The notes under the pieces are model-generated. The model ran no database searches. It worked only from the letters and a program-made list of their open reading frames with translations, and was not told the origin of the DNA. DNA of 64,000 bases, taken from Chimonanthus salicifolius (taxonomy: Eukaryota; Streptophyta; Magnoliopsida; Laurales; Calycanthaceae). Below, in pieces: positions 36,514 to 50,430 of the stretch (positions are counted from its first letter, which is position 1; every line of letters starts with the position of its first letter). The stretch spans positions 34,280,170 to 34,344,169 of the forward strand of contig CM023533.1 of assembly GCA_013350335.1 (NCBI GenBank), written 5' to 3'. Made by a program: the position numbers and the translations under genes.

Positions 36514-38880
36514 GATGGATCATGAGATATCGGTGATTCATAAAATCATTATTTCAAGATTAAACAAGATCAAAATTATCAAATGGGGTCCAAGATTTGC
36601 CTATCCACCATGCTTGTCATTTTCTACATATCCAAGCAAAAGATGTATGATTCACTTATAGTTATAATTTATTACTTTTGTAAATAAAGAGGTTAATGAG
36701 TTTTTACTTTTTGATTTGCCTCTCTTGCAATCACTCATTCACGTGTCTCTCAAGATGTGGGCTTTAGTATTGCTTTGACACTTGACATTTTATGTGCCTA
36801 TCAATATTAACTATTAAGTATCTTACTAAATCAATTAAATTATAAACGAATATTTTTGAAAAAATACAATTCATTTGATATATAAGCCATAAAAATAGAT
36901 GACTAAATATGAAAACAAAAGTTTATAGACTAAAATAAGGAGCTTCAAAATTATCCATTCATTTTGTGGCCCTGTATCCGAATAAGATTTTTTTTTTTGA
37001 TTAAGCATTTTTATAATTAAGTAAATCTAAAGAAAATATATTATATATTATGGTTAATAAACCCCACAAAATACCCTTTTGTCAAAATTTTAAATAAATT
37101 TTAGTAGCAGCACCAAATAATCTCTCCATTCATGTGTAAGTTGTCTCTTACTCTGTGCCTATGGTCTTCTTTTTATATTAGCACCATACATATGATTTAT
37201 TTTTATTTTTTTGAAAAAATAAGTGCTGAGCCAACTTAATCATTTGAATGGCTTGGATCAAAGTTAGATCAGGCTGAAAATTGTTGTAATTCAGGTGATT
37301 GATCAATAATCCTTGTACAAAATGGCTGGAGTTTTAAGTTCTTTTTTTAGGAAAACATTAAGAAAATAATAGCAAACTATAAAACTCATCTGACCCATTA
37401 ATTTCTTGTTCTTATGTTGGTTATTAGGACACTATAATTGAAAAATGAATTGGTCTATCACTTATCTATTTTTCTTTTTAGAAAAACATGTGTATAATGC
37501 TAATAAAAAAGAAAAAGGCCACAAATTAAGAGGTGGCTACGTATGAGAGGAGAGGGGATTTGGTGGCACCATTAAAGTTATTTTTAATAAATTGGAACAT
37601 TAGTATTTTGTGTTGCCTATTAACCATATTATACAACACACTTTTTTTTTTTATCAAATGTACTTTATGATAAAACTTATTATTAAAAATTTTTATTTAT
37701 CTATTATAAGGCCAAAAATGAATAGATAATCTTGAAGGTCTTTACTAGTCTAAAGGTTTACATTTTTGAATTTCAGTCATCCATTTATTATGGTTTCATA
37801 TCAAATGAATTAATTTTTATAATTAAATAGATATAATAAAAATATTTATTAATAAAATTGATGGCACTTACAAAACATCAAACCCCAAATTTATTAAAAA
37901 GTTTTAGGGGGACTAATTAAGTGAAGAGACAAATAAGAAAGTGAAAATTTAAAAGTTTCTCTTTTTAAAGAAATTGTAATTTAAAATTTTAAATGGACCA
38001 AATGTCTTTAGCTAAGATACATAAAAATTGGTAAAGATAATTGATGGGCAAAATTTGAACTCTATTTAATCATCTTAGTTTGTGATCTTGAACTTTGAAA
38101 CTATGATTATTATAAACCATTGATTTTTCATGACCCATCTCACAAGGCTATAATGATTGGATGAAAGAGTTTCACTTGAACCATCTTATCAATGGAGTCT
38201 TTTATCATCTTACTTAATCATATAATGGCAGCTCATTATAAATATAAAATCTCCATATAAAATATGAAAACTCTATTTAAGCCACCCACTAGGTGGTGTC
38301 AATAAGACACGGGCTGTAAAACAAGGGATCCAGAAAAGTAGAGTGCAAATGAATATGCCTGCATAGAAGGGGTACCATCTTCCTTTCAAAAACCATCATG
38401 AAATTAAAATGGAACAGTAGGCGCCTCCAACTATTAAAGTTAGAGATGGCTGGATCAAAACCCTTACAGAAGGATGACATTTTTAACATGTGGCATGTGG
38501 TGGACTTTGATCTTGGGCCAACTCGTGGCCATGGTCAATCTAATTTGCTCGCCATCCAATCCAACATTACTAAGAAGGTGACTTATATTTATGAATTTTC
38601 ATCTTCATTGTTGATTTCAGAGCCTAGATTGGTAGATTGATGAGGATTGACTTTTGTTCCAGATTGTTGATGGTTGAGTCTCCATAATCCTAGCTTTAAT
38701 ACAGTGGTTTCCCACAATGTGCTGAATGGTACCCAATTGTAAAAGCATGTTGCTCCTAATTGTAAAAATTAGGTATGCCCCATCATGAACCTTCTTATTA
38801 CCTTTAATTCGAACTGGTAGTGAGAATAATATGCCATGCTAAATGGTACAAAATAGTCAACCCTATAGTTTCTATCAAAA
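36514..38880. other. AT-rich intergenic DNA, no gene seen
   Basis: Low-complexity A/T runs and short chance open frames. The 80-codon frame at 38,398-38,640 has no recognisable domain. Confidence 0.5.
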
Positions 38881-38888
38881 TGAGAAAG

Positions 38889-39332
38889 GATTCAGTCCGT
38901 CCTTGGGCTGTATGTGGTGTGGCCAGGGCATTTCTTTTAAGATCTTGACACATGTCCTATTTTGGGTCCCATAAACCATATTATTTAAATTATATTCATC
39001 ATGTCTATTTAAAAATAAAAATATATTTTAATAATATGCTTTATTTTTTGATATAGATCCAATAATATGAATGACTTAGTTTGAAAATAGAATTTTTTAT
39101 CTTAAAAGGACCTTGACAGTTGTGTCTAGGCTCAACCATTCTTTTTTTATAGTTATATATTAGAAAGTTAAAATATAATTTTAAAGTAATTTTTTATGTT
39201 TGAAAGATATTGTAGAAATGTTTTAAATTATATGGTTTGTGGGACCCATTAAAAGGACTGATGTCAAAAAATTGAAAAAAATGCTCTTGCCGCACTGAGG
39301 TGCATATGCCTGGGCAGCACTGAATCTATTCT
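38889..39332. mobile_element. MITE with about 100-bp terminal inverted repeats
   Basis: The left arm (GGATTCAGTCCGTCCTTGGG ... GGGTCCCATAAACCATATTA) pairs with the right arm (TATGGTTTGTGGGACCCATT ... GGCAGCACTGAATCT). The arms are about 75-80% alike and the AT-rich middle codes for nothing. Confidence 0.7.
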
Positions 39333-39431
39333 CCATCAAAACATGTCTTATTGCCTCCAATTAAAAACAAAGTAGGTTAATATGGACTTATCTGCTGCAA
39401 GCTTACATTGGATTCAGGATTATGGCTTCCT

Positions 39432-39744
39432 TTAGTAGGGGTGAAACCTGACCCGCATGACCCGACCCTAGATTCTGGTCGCATTGAGAAGATAAAAACC
39501 CGCATGGAATTCGAGTCGAGTCGGGTTGAGGAATTTCAAATTAACTTGACCCAACCCGACCCAACCTGGCTAAAATGGGTTCAGAATGCGGGTCGGGTCG
39601 GGTTAGAATTCGGTCAGTTGGTTCGAGAATTTTGGGTTAATATGTCGGGCCAAATCGAGTTGGGTTCTATAAATATTGACTCAGGTCGAGTTGAGTTTTA
39701 AGAAACCCGACCCTATCCAACTCGATTTTAGCCCTAACTTTTAG
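39432..39744. repeat. GGGTCGGG-rich dispersed element
   Basis: Begins TAGGGGTGAAACCTGACCCG and ends CGATTTTAGCCCTAA, dense in GGGTCGGG, GAGTCGGG and their complements. Same class as 228-476. Confidence 0.55.
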
Positions 39745-40378
39745 GGATAACTTTACTCCCATCCTATTCACGTAATTCTCTGAACATCAAATCCAACAAT
39801 GTAACTAATAAATTTTTGGGGTCATTATCCTTGTTCAATTGTTTATTATCCTTATATGATTTTCTTGAAGGAACTAAAAGAGAGTTGGGCCAAACATGAT
39901 TTCTAGAAGGACTTGAGCTTAAATACTTAATTGAATATTGAAAAGACAAACTCAAGATTGCATTGAGCTCGAGCTTAGGTCCATGCTTTAGACTCGAGCA
40001 TTTCTTAACAAATACTCAAGCTGTGCTTAAGCTGGTCCTACATGAGCTTAACTTGGTTTGTTTGTACCCTACTTAGAGATGCGCACATGTTTCATTTCTT
40101 TGAATTTTGACCTGTTATGCGCATTTTCATCACATCCAAACAAATCCTTCATCCCATCAATGCCTCTAATGCGATGATCCACAAACCTATCTCTACTCGA
40201 AGAAATAGAATTAGGGTACATGACTTTGACTAGTCTCAAAGATCTCATATTATATATACTATTTCAAACCTATTACATAAAACTTTCGAAAGTAGATAGT
40301 TTTCTTTTGATTACTAAACTTTTAAATTAGTTTATAGCATGAATATTTTATTTATGTTCCAAAGATATAATGTAGAAT

Positions 40379-43300
40379 TCAGATGATAACAGGATCGACA
40401 AGCACTGCTTGGATTTTGTTCTTCGTTTCTCCAGAGGATTCAGTGTAGCCATCTCCATACTGATAGAGGACTTCTATGACTCGAGCAAGGTTGATGACTC
40501 GCATCAAGAGAGACATTGGAAAGGGTGTGGGTTTGAGACAGAAGTGATTCATGTTCTTCCATGCTATTGCTATCATCTCTTGGAACTTGCTGCAGGCCTC
40601 TTGCCTTGACACTCCATGTTCCTTCATGTAGCACTCTATTGCTGATGATACATGTGGCCTCTTTTGCTCTTGCTTCAAATATTCAAACTCAACAAAGTAA
40701 GGTGGAAATTTAAATAATACTTTAGAATTATCCAAAATTGAGACAAATAATTGGGACAGTTTGTACGAATAAGAGTAGCACCATCCAAACCATAATATAT
40801 TATCAACTGCTAAAACTAAAACATTATTCAAGGGATTGGCCTGATGGTGGAGAAGCATGTCTCATGAAGCGGGTGTTGAGAAATAAATCACACAAACCAC
40901 AGATCAATCAAACCATGAGAACACAGAGATTTACGTGGTTCGCCAAAAATCTTACCTACGTCCACAGAGCATGATGCTCTATTCCACTATAAAGAAAAAC
41001 ACCGGACAACTTGTTACAATGATTCCCTAAACCCTCTAACCCTATATCTGTTGTGAGCCAGCCCCACTTATGGGCCTACTGGGCTTAGGCCCAGTAGGGT
41101 GACTTATATGTTATTGTAATCTTGTGTTAAACACAGAGAGGGATTAGAGAGAGTCAGAGACGGGGAGATCTGAGAGGGAGAGACCTTTTAATCCCCTGTA
41201 CATATTTCTCTACATAGTAGATTTGATCTCGCTCCGTAGACATAGGCGTTCTAGCCAAACCATATAAATATTGTGTCGTGTGATTGATTGTTTGCATTTA
41301 ATTAATCCCTAATCCCCAACAATATCCGCTCCCTATTCTTCACAGTAACTCCTTTTCTCTCCTCTCTCCCAATGAGAAAAACTCACAGTCGAAAGCCCTG
41401 GAGAAAAAATAGCTTTTATATACTCGGGCATTACAAATAACACAACCAGGCATGCCGGGCCTTACATAAACACAACCTGGGCCAGAAATGACCTTTTGAG
41501 CCAAATCCAACAGCGTGGTGTTGAGTTTGATTCATGCTCAATCCCAATGGGCCACTCTCTGTAAACTTGATTGGTGTGTGTGGATTAGGAAGTTTATATA
41601 TGCCCGTAGGATTAATCTTACCTCCAATGTGGGGTGGGGATATCCATGTAAAAAAAACACTATTTAATGTATGTTGTTTTTGTAGATTGATATTTGAAAT
41701 TTTGAATATTGAGTAATATTTAAAGTTGAAATTAATTATTTAATTATGAGAAAAGAAAATGGTTGGATCTTACCTCATTTGATTGAATGTCATCGGAAAG
41801 CCTAGAAACGATGGAAGAATCCAAGATAAACTTGGGATGGGTTTCCAACCATTTGAATGCTTCTTGAGTAGCCTCTTTTCCCATGCCAACATAAGAAGAA
41901 CAAGTGAGGTAAAAGTATCCGCCAGTGACCAGTGAAACCTCAAGATACTCTTCTAGTGTAGGCACATATTTGATGCTAAGCCATTGAGCTTCCTTGAAAT
42001 AGGCATTTACTATTTCTTTCATCTAATCAAATCAGTCACCCGATAAAAGATTTCAGCAGAACAATAACATTAATTACTTTATTATTATCATTACTATTAT
42101 TGTCATTTAATAAGTAGCGATTTGGTTTCTTACTAGTTATGTTACATGCGCTAATGAAAACATAAATTTGTACAAGAACCACACTATTTCTTGATATTGC
42201 AAGTGGCTCCATGATAAATTTCAATTCATTGGCATGTATGCATACTACATAAAAAATTATGTATAGGGATTTACATGTAATGTATCCAATCATTCAATAC
42301 CATTGGGTACTCCACCACCAGAATATCATATGATCCATCTCTTACCACTAATTTAAGTTAAAAAATTTTAACACTTATTTCGACTTAGTTTGAAATTTTT
42401 TTACTTGCATTTGATTGTTGTAAAGGCATGTTTGGTGATATTATCGATATTAACAATCTCTTAGTGTTAAAATTTGTATGTTTACCCTCCTTTGATCAAT
42501 TTTATTATTAGGGATGAAATTCAGGTCGGATCAGGTCGGGTTTTAATAAACCCAACCTAACTCTTGTCAAAATTTATTGAACTCAACCCGACCTTGTAAC
42601 ACCCCGGATTTTCAAGTTATGAATATTTATGAAAATTGTTCATTTAATTTGTGAATTAATGGATATGGACCTTAGATGGGTAAGTGTTGGGTCAATTGCC
42701 CAATTAAGACCCAATGGATTTTGGATATGGTTCAATTGAAATAAATGGGTGAAATTTATTTAATTGGGTCAAGATTGTCAATTGGGTCAAATGCCCAATT
42801 GGGTCAGGTTGAATTGATTTTAAATTTTTCAACCTACCCCAACCCAACCCAAATTTCATACGGATTTTTATTTTCCAACCCGACCCGACCCGAGATATAC
42901 AATGCATAACCCAACTCCACTTATTTCTCGGGTCGGGTCATGCGGGTCGAGCTAAAACCCAATTGAAGTTTCACCCCTACCTACCATTGAATGTGTTCTT
43001 TCTTATGGTGACATTGACCTTTAAATCAAAGATCTCAACCATACTCGCTGTCAATATTTTAAAACTCTACCCTTTTTAAACGTTGAATCCGGTTCAATCC
43101 AGCTTTTTATCAAATGCGGTTCAGCTATCCTTAAATATTTTTCAAATTTTAAATCTTAAAAAATCTTTAATAACCCACTGCTCAAAAGGTTAGTATAGTT
43201 GACTCTCAATACTTTTCAAAAGGTTTGTAATTTATTATGCTGGAGTCTTAGACTATTCTGTTACTTGTAATTATAATTAGTGTGAAAAAGTTATTTTTAA

Positions 43301-46300
43301 GAAAATGTGATTATTAGTTTTTCTATATTTTATGTGTTGTATATTTGATATTTGATATTTTATATTTATTATCACATTATTATTTTTTAACAAATTTATT
43401 ATTATTAAATTAATTAATTAATATTATTATAGAGCATTATAATGATGTTACGAAATCAACCACATGTGAACTTGGTTGAACTCTATCGAACCTAATTTTA
43501 TTTTAAGAAAGTTTAATTTTTAAAACATTAGTCCCCTTTCATGATATTGATTAGATTTAGATGCCATACCATTGTTTTTAAGGCGTCAGTACGGTAGAAC
43601 TTTTCTGATGGCATTAGTTCATCTTCAATTTCATCAACAGCGTGTAGTACTGCAAGATAGATATCCTTCATATACTCCGGTAGCTGATTAGTAGCCTCCA
43701 AATCCCACCTGGAAAAAAATAAATATAATTAAAACGGTGAGTACCATTTACAATTTTTAGCTCTTTGAAGCATGAACCTCACAAGTCACAACAAAAACTT
43801 GGATTGCCGAAATAATTATTAACAAGTGCATGCAAATTAATGTTTCAAAGTTAGACTTAGCATACTTTGAAGTTTGAGATCAAATAGTCGAGATTTCAAT
43901 AAGTCGTACTCATGTATTGAGAGGATTTCTATCTTAAAAGAAAGTAGGTCAATCGATCTCACCATTTAAAGCACGCAATATACATTACTAATAGTTATCG
44001 AGAAAAGTCCTAACATAATTTTAAAATCATACTTATTCTCTGTGAAGTGATAAGTCCGACATTGATTAATTTAATGAACTAATTACTCAACATAACACTT
44101 GAATCATCTTTCTTTCAATAATTAAATTTTTGGAAGTCGGTTCTATCTTAATAATGTTATCATGTCAGGGATTTCTAATATGATATCATGGTGCAGCTGC
44201 ACATATATGAATAACTATCTTTTGATAGTGAGTTCTACTTCAAAAAAATTATTAAATCATAGCTTTCCTGTTCGAGCTTTTAATGAAATTCAAGGTTCAA
44301 CTAAACTTTGGTTAGGTATTGAGAATCAAACCTGAGGATTGCATTTGTAAACAATTCAAGTTCCTCTATAGTACCACGAACATCATAAATGTCATCAATA
44401 ATTGATGTAGGGCCAAACATCTTGATGATCATGCCTCTGGCTCTTGAATATTGAGGTTCAAAATATACACCCAATGTCCACAAATAGCCCTCCACTATTC
44501 GGTCTCTAGCAAAAGAATACTTCTTTGCAAGGCCTATCTCCTTCCACCACCTACATGAGAGAACAACTTAATTAAATGTCAAATTTATCTGAGGCATGTA
44601 TAGGAACAGAATGCGTGTTGACAAGGCATTAATGAAGTATTATTTGGTAACTTTTTATAGTTCCCATGTAGAATAGCTTACATCAGTGATTTTTCAGCCG
44701 TTTCAGAAGTGTTTTGTTCTAACTACCACATGTGTGAAAGGACACCTCATGCTGTCATACTAAATAATTTATGGTGCCACAAATCAGTAACTACCACATG
44801 TCTCAATTTAAAGGTGATATTTGCTTCTTTCTTTTATGACCAAGGTGTCCAGGAGTGGTCTGTTAGGGTGGAGTGAGAATAAAACACAAGACTCCCGCTT
44901 TCCAAGACAAATTCCTAGTTGCTGATCCTACCCCTTATATGAAAGTTGCTAAAAAAAATTATAATGACTAAGTTGGTTCTTGAATTGATATTATATGGAA
45001 ATTGTTGATTGATATCATCATAAATTGTCTAGTACTACAACACTAAATTGTCTAGTTTTGACTAAAATAAGAATTGTCAATGTCATTTTTTTCTCATCCC
45101 ACATGTGACCAAAGCACAAAGCTTGCCAATTATATAATCAATGTTTGTCCTCATGTGATTCTCATCCAATGTAATAAGCACCCACCCAAGTTTGATTGTT
45201 CTAAAATGAACTCTATTGTAATGACATGTTATACTCTTCTTAAATAACTTCGGCTAGTGATACTTGCCTTGTTACTTCCTTTAACTCCCTGCGGTGTTGT
45301 GACTGTAGCAAGTTGAAATCAAACTTGGCAAGCTGAAGAATGACATCATTGTTTGGTTTTTCTTGTTCAAAGAGAGAGATATAGAACCTTGCCTCTAGCC
45401 TTGGTATGCGCTTGCGTATGGGTAGCTCAAGAGCATGTCCTACCTCTTCTGCAAGAGGACCATCTAATTTGCCTAAAACTGATGAAAGGCTCTTTCTTGT
45501 AAAAGCAATTGCTTCATCTAATATGTCATCTCCTTGAATGCCATAAAATCCTGCCTCATATAAATTCAATAGGCCTCTCACATCACTAATCAAATTTGCT
45601 TTGAAGTTGCCCTTCTCATCTTTAAACTTATAGAACACATCTGTTGCACCGTCAAATAAATTATGAATTTGAAATACATCTACAAAATAATTCCCATCAT
45701 GATTAAAATCATTCATCCCATAAACCAAAATCGCAAAAGTGGACGAATTTTTCAAATATTGATTTGGACAGAAAGTTTGTAGCTGATGTGAGGCAGTGAG
45801 AGAGAAGAGACTTACCAGAAGAGATGTTATAACCCTCATGTCTCAGCAGTCGAAATCGAAGAGCAACGGTCACCAAATCTTGGTAATCCACATTTGAATC
45901 ATGAATACGTTGCAAACACTGGTCGATCTCCTTTTCAAAGTGATAGCCCACTCCAAGTCGTTGGAGCTCATCAATCAGGACCATTTCCTTAATTGACCCT
46001 TTAGCATTGCTAAGCATCCTCTTTACTTCCTCCTTCAACTCATTAACCTTTCTTGTCCATTCATCTATTTTCTGCAACTCCAATTAAAATCTAGATTACA
46101 TTACCAGGTTTCAATGTGTGTGAAAAAGAAAATAGATGCATCGACAATGCAGGAACCCAACTCGTGATCAAGTGTAGCACTAGAAAATCTATGGTGCTAC
46201 CAATCATCCACAGCCATGTGGACAATGCAGGAGTAAATTGATTAATATGAAAACTTTCAAGTAACTTAATGCATGGCTGAAGTGATCTACTCACCTTTGA

Positions 46301-48790
46301 TATGGTTCATAGGGCAATTGCTGATTTATAGAACCATAAAATGTCTAGTGCGACGACCCTAAATGATCCAACCCTTAAAAACTATAGAACTCATGGTGAT
46401 ACTAACCCTATGAGGCCATGTGTATAGAATTTTAACCACTACTTTCATGGATAAAGTGGCCCAAGCACCCATGAATTCATGAGTACTAGAGAATTTAATG
46501 ATAATATCTCAGTAAATTCTTGATAATAATACCTTTTTAAAGGAAGTTTCTTTTCCAATTGGTTGTTAGTTGTTCATGAACGGTATGAAGATTTTTATTT
46601 TATTTTTAAATATTGATATTTTCTGTAGGATTTTCTCATTAATTTCTCAGTAAAAATCTAAAAATTTGAAAATATTTCGATATTACCTGTAGTCGCTAAT
46701 AACTCGAGAATGGTATTTATGACAATGGTTGAGCAAGTTTCTTATTGATGGCAAAATTGTTCCCACATTACTATGTCCTTTTTATATGAGTAAGACAATA
46801 ATTAATGAAAACAACAAAATAACATTAACAAAAATAGTAATATATTTTGCCTTTGTTGATAGGCTAATCAGAAAAGTCTATGTTTGAATTTGGTGTCAAC
46901 AAAGAAATATTTTGACTTTGATCAATAAAGTCATGTCTCTAAAAACTGAAAAAGTTTAGGGATTTAGAGAAGAAACTATTCCACTATTTAATAAACTTAG
47001 CTCAATGAATTCAATCATTATAATTTATAGTATTCACATATTCAAACTTAAACATTTTCAATCAATCCATTACCAGTTTAGGTAAACAGTTATCATTTAA
47101 TTAATATGAGGCTTATTTTTTAATCTGGATTCATTAAAAGAGGAACATTTGTTTTGTAAAGCCCTATTTTCTGACTATTTTTTTCTAAATCTTTTACTTA
47201 TTTATAACTTTTTAAATTTTATTATCTTTTGACAATAATCTAAAAAATCATCTTCATTATTGCTGAGTTATGGTTAACCAAAATCTCCTATACCATTAGT
47301 TGGCACCTTGTGAACTTTGGAGCACCCGACAATTCATTGTGTATTAGAACTTAATCCTTTTCAAAGGTATGATATTTGTAAGTGAAACTGAGGTTTTTTT
47401 TTCTTCTTACTACTATGGATTTTTATCCTTTTACTTTCTCCGAAGGATCACAATCTTCTCTTAATATTGTCAATGCAAACAACATTTGGTCACTGGTCAA
47501 TGAAAAAAAAAAACTTTAGTCATTTTTAGAGTGATCAAAACTAGAAGCTTTTCTTTGATAAATTCAAAGATAGGGATTGGGAAAAAAATTTAAAGAAATA
47601 AAAAAATGCTCAAAATTTATAACCCAATAGTTGGTGGAAGAGATGAGCTCCATTAAATTTTTTTAAAAAAATAAGATAATGTCTAAATCAGACATGACTG
47701 AAAACAACAAGGTTGGTTTACTATCTCTACTAATGTACTGCATGCATTTATATATAAAAAATGTGAGTCACAACTAGTCTATTTTTTTTCTATTTTAATT
47801 TTTTGTAAATGCGATATAAAAAAACTAAACGAATTGAGACTATAGTTGATGAGATATAGGTGGACCAAATTTTAACTTAAACTCATTTTTAGCCACTTGA
47901 TCTTGATAAGTAAAATCAAGATTCACGTGTCAATCGTAGTTTGGTATTACAAATAAAAGCTTGCATGAGTTGTTGTTACATAATATGAGATGAGTAGGCT
48001 TTTAATAATAATTGATAAAATAATACTTAGCATATAACTAAAGTAAGTTTAGTGAAAATTGGAATTACAATTCAATACATTAGAAGATACCTAAAGGAAT
48101 AAAACTGTAAAAGTTCTTAAAATTGAAGAAAAGATCAAGAATGGTTGCTTAAGATATTTTAAGCATAAATTACTCTGAGTCTCTATAGTATTTTTTTTTT
48201 TCCTTTTTCTAAACGATAATTATTGGATTACTAATAATCATACCCAAAGAATTAAGAGTTCTTTGGGTAATATTTTTGAAGTCCAAAACTATACCTTTTT
48301 CACTTAAAATCAGTTACGGAATTCATAAAATTCAGGGTAGATGAATTTGATACCTTATTTGTAGAAATCGATCGAAAAACGCCTCGTTTGAAAATCCCAC
48401 CACGATTTCCCAGGTGTCTATATGGCTAGTGTCTAGTGTGAAAGATTTCCATAAAATGTCTAGTGTGACAACCCTAAATGATCCAACCCTAGAGGTTTAC
48501 TGCTTAAAAACTATAGAACTCATGGTGCTACTAACCCTAAATAATAATAAGAATCTTAACTACTTCTTTCATGGATAAAGTGGCCAAAACACCCATGAAT
48601 TCATGAGTACTAGAGAATTTGCAGTGCCATAAAGCACAAAAGGTGAGCTATGTATGTTTACCATCTGATCTTCAGAGTAAGAAATAAAGTAGTCTCCCCA
48701 GACACTAGGATGAAACGGTGATGAAAGGCTATCTGCTTTTGTCTTTTCGTTCTCTGGTGGATGGAGAGGAACTGCAGATGGGAGAGACAT
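40379..48790 (-). CDS. TPS-2: complete TPS-a terpene synthase, 7 exons, 557 aa
   Basis: A full class I terpene synthase, probably a cytosolic sesquiterpene synthase. Exons, minus strand: 48790-48662, 46071-45816, 45640-45268, 44550-44332, 43708-43570, 42022-41774 and 40687-40379, total 1,674 nt with a TGA stop. The exon sizes (129, 256, 373, 219, 139, 249, 309) fit the TPS-a gene model. Residues 1-43 hold [10 protein letters not shown] with no plastid signal. RDR is at 268-270, the aromatic active-site Trp at 277, and the Mg-binding DDIYD at 305-309. The second metal motif, DDIQSNEFE, is at 449-457 and matches (N/D)Dxx(S/T)xxxE; its last Glu is supplied by exon 7. A GDGYT motif is at 533-537, near the C-terminus. 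All splice sites are GT-AG except intron 3, which is GC-AG (45267-45266). Intron 5 contains an LTR fragment and intron 6 a SINE. A possible AATAAA lies at 40352-40347. Family membership is firm; the product is unknown. Confidence 0.95.
40940..42010. repeat. 1,071-bp donor of an inverted duplication (TPS-2 intron 6 and exon 6)
   Basis: This segment covers most of TPS-2 exon 6 and most of intron 6. It recurs inverted at 58,185-59,255 with very few differences. The intron part holds two oppositely facing related arms (ATTTACGTGGTTCGCC... and TATATGGTTTGGCTAG..., both leading to CCTA[C/T]GTC[C/T]AC), resembling plant LTR or foldback termini, and a SINE at 41,520-41,656. Confidence 0.95.
42595..42803 (-). 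mobile_element. LTR end fragment in TPS-2 intron 5
   Basis: TGTAACACCCCGGATTTTCA at 42,595 and the next 200 bp are the reverse complement of the last 200 bp of the solo LTR (36,300-36,508), including the TAATGGATATGGACCTTAGA and GACCCAATGGAT blocks. It interrupts the GGGTCGGG-rich repeat that is whole at 228-476 in TPS-1. Confidence 0.85.
44590..44940. other. TPS-2-specific insertion in intron 3 with SINE fragment
   Basis: Intron 3 is 717 bp in TPS-2 and 488 bp in TPS-1. The extra DNA includes TTTATGACCAAGGTGTCCAG ... AACACAAGACTCCCG, an internally deleted SINE of the type at 25,893-26,090. Confidence 0.6.
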
Positions 48791-48897
48791 ACTTCTTGAG
48801 TATATAAGAACCTTAAAAGGTCGGTCGATGGCTTACTTCTTGAGTTTGTTGAAACTTTTGCAGAAATGGGTGGGTATTTAAAGGAACTTGAAACCTG
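48791..48897 (-). promoter_or_regulatory. Putative TPS-2 core promoter and 5' UTR
   Basis: This is almost identical to the TPS-1 upstream region, with the TATA-like CTTTAAATAC at about 48879-48870. Because the proximal promoter is essentially unchanged, the two genes may share basal regulation. Differences further upstream are mainly repeat lengths. Confidence 0.35.
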
Positions 48898-50251
48898 AAA
48901 GAAGAATGTATGGCCTGATGAACAAGTAAAACTTTCCATTATTTAATTTCCGACTGATTGGTGCCTGAGAATCTTCTTCCTCAGGGATGAGAATGCTATA
49001 ATATCCCAGTGAATTCCCAGTAAATTTCCAATAATATTGACTTTTTAACAGAAGTTTTTGTTCCAATTGGTTGTTAGTTGTTGATGAATGCTATTAAGAT
49101 TTTTATCTTGTTAATATTTTCATTTAATAAATTTTTTACTTTTTAAATATTTATATTTCTATGAGATTTTCTATTAATTTACTAATAAAAAATCTAAGAA
49201 TTTGAAAATATTTCAATATTACCAATAGTCGTTAATATCTCGAGAACATTATTTTTTACGATGGTTGAGAATAGATTCTTAATGATGGCAAAATAATTCC
49301 CACATTATTTGTCCTTTTTATGTGAGTAAGACAATAATTAACGAAGAAAACAAAATAATATTAACAAAAAATAGTAATATATCTTTGCCTTTGTTTAATG
49401 GCTAATCAGAAAAGTTTATGTTTGAAGTCATGTTTTTAAAAGGTGAAAGAGGTTAGGGAATTAGAGAAGAAAACTTTGTGCTATTTAATAAACTTAATCC
49501 AATCAATATAATTTATAGCATTCACATATTCGAACTTAAACATTTTCAATCCATCCATTACCAGTTTAGGTGAACATGTATCATTTAACAAATATGAGTT
49601 TTTTTTTTTTTAATCTGGATTCATTAAAAGAGGAGCATTTGTTTTATAAAGCCCTATTTTCTGACTATTTTTTTCTAAATCTTTTATTTATTTATAATTT
49701 TTAAGATTTTACTATCTTTTGACAGTAATCTAAAAAATAATCTTCATTATTGAAGAGTTATGGTTAACCAAAATCTCATATATCATTCAAAACATGCATT
49801 TATATTGAAACTAGTTAGTACCTTGTGAACTTTGGAGCTCCCCACAAATGGAAACTTAAGAAAGAAAATCAATTGGACAACATAAAAGGTTTCTGAACTA
49901 AAGAGCTCTTTTCTCTCATTTCATATTTGCTCTATACTTTTGTATCATTTTTGCCCTTTTGTTTTCTAATATGCGTCTTTATATTTCTTTCTCTTTTTCT
50001 TATTAATTTTATTTTAATATTTTTGTGAGAAAATCAAGATGAAATCAATGATAATGTTTCAATTTGATGTTTCAAATTTAAAGTTTGCATTGGTTTTTTT
50101 CCTTTCGATATAAGTTCTCTCATTATTTTTATATAAAAAAAGAAAATAATTTAGAAGAATCTCATGCTAAAATGACTTTTGTAAAAAGGTCGTGTGGAAC
50201 TCAAATAACAATCTTATATAATAAATTTCTCTTAAAACTAGTTCTTGTAAG

Positions 50252-50336
50252 CAGGGGTAAAAATCTCGGATATCAGCCGATAAATTTCTCTCTTTTTTTT
50301 TTTTTTACAAAAACCACCAATGTCGGCCATTATCAG

Positions 50337-50402
<66 letters not shown>

Positions 50403-50430
50403 CGAATATCGGCTGAGATTATTACCCCTG
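50252..50430. mobile_element. hAT-type MITE upstream of TPS-2, 8-bp TSD
   Basis: This is the paralogue of the 8,315 element, with the same ends and the same CTTGTAAG duplications (50244-50251 and 50431-50438). It is longer (179 bp) because the inner (TA)n run has grown to about 29 units from about 9. Confidence 0.85.
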
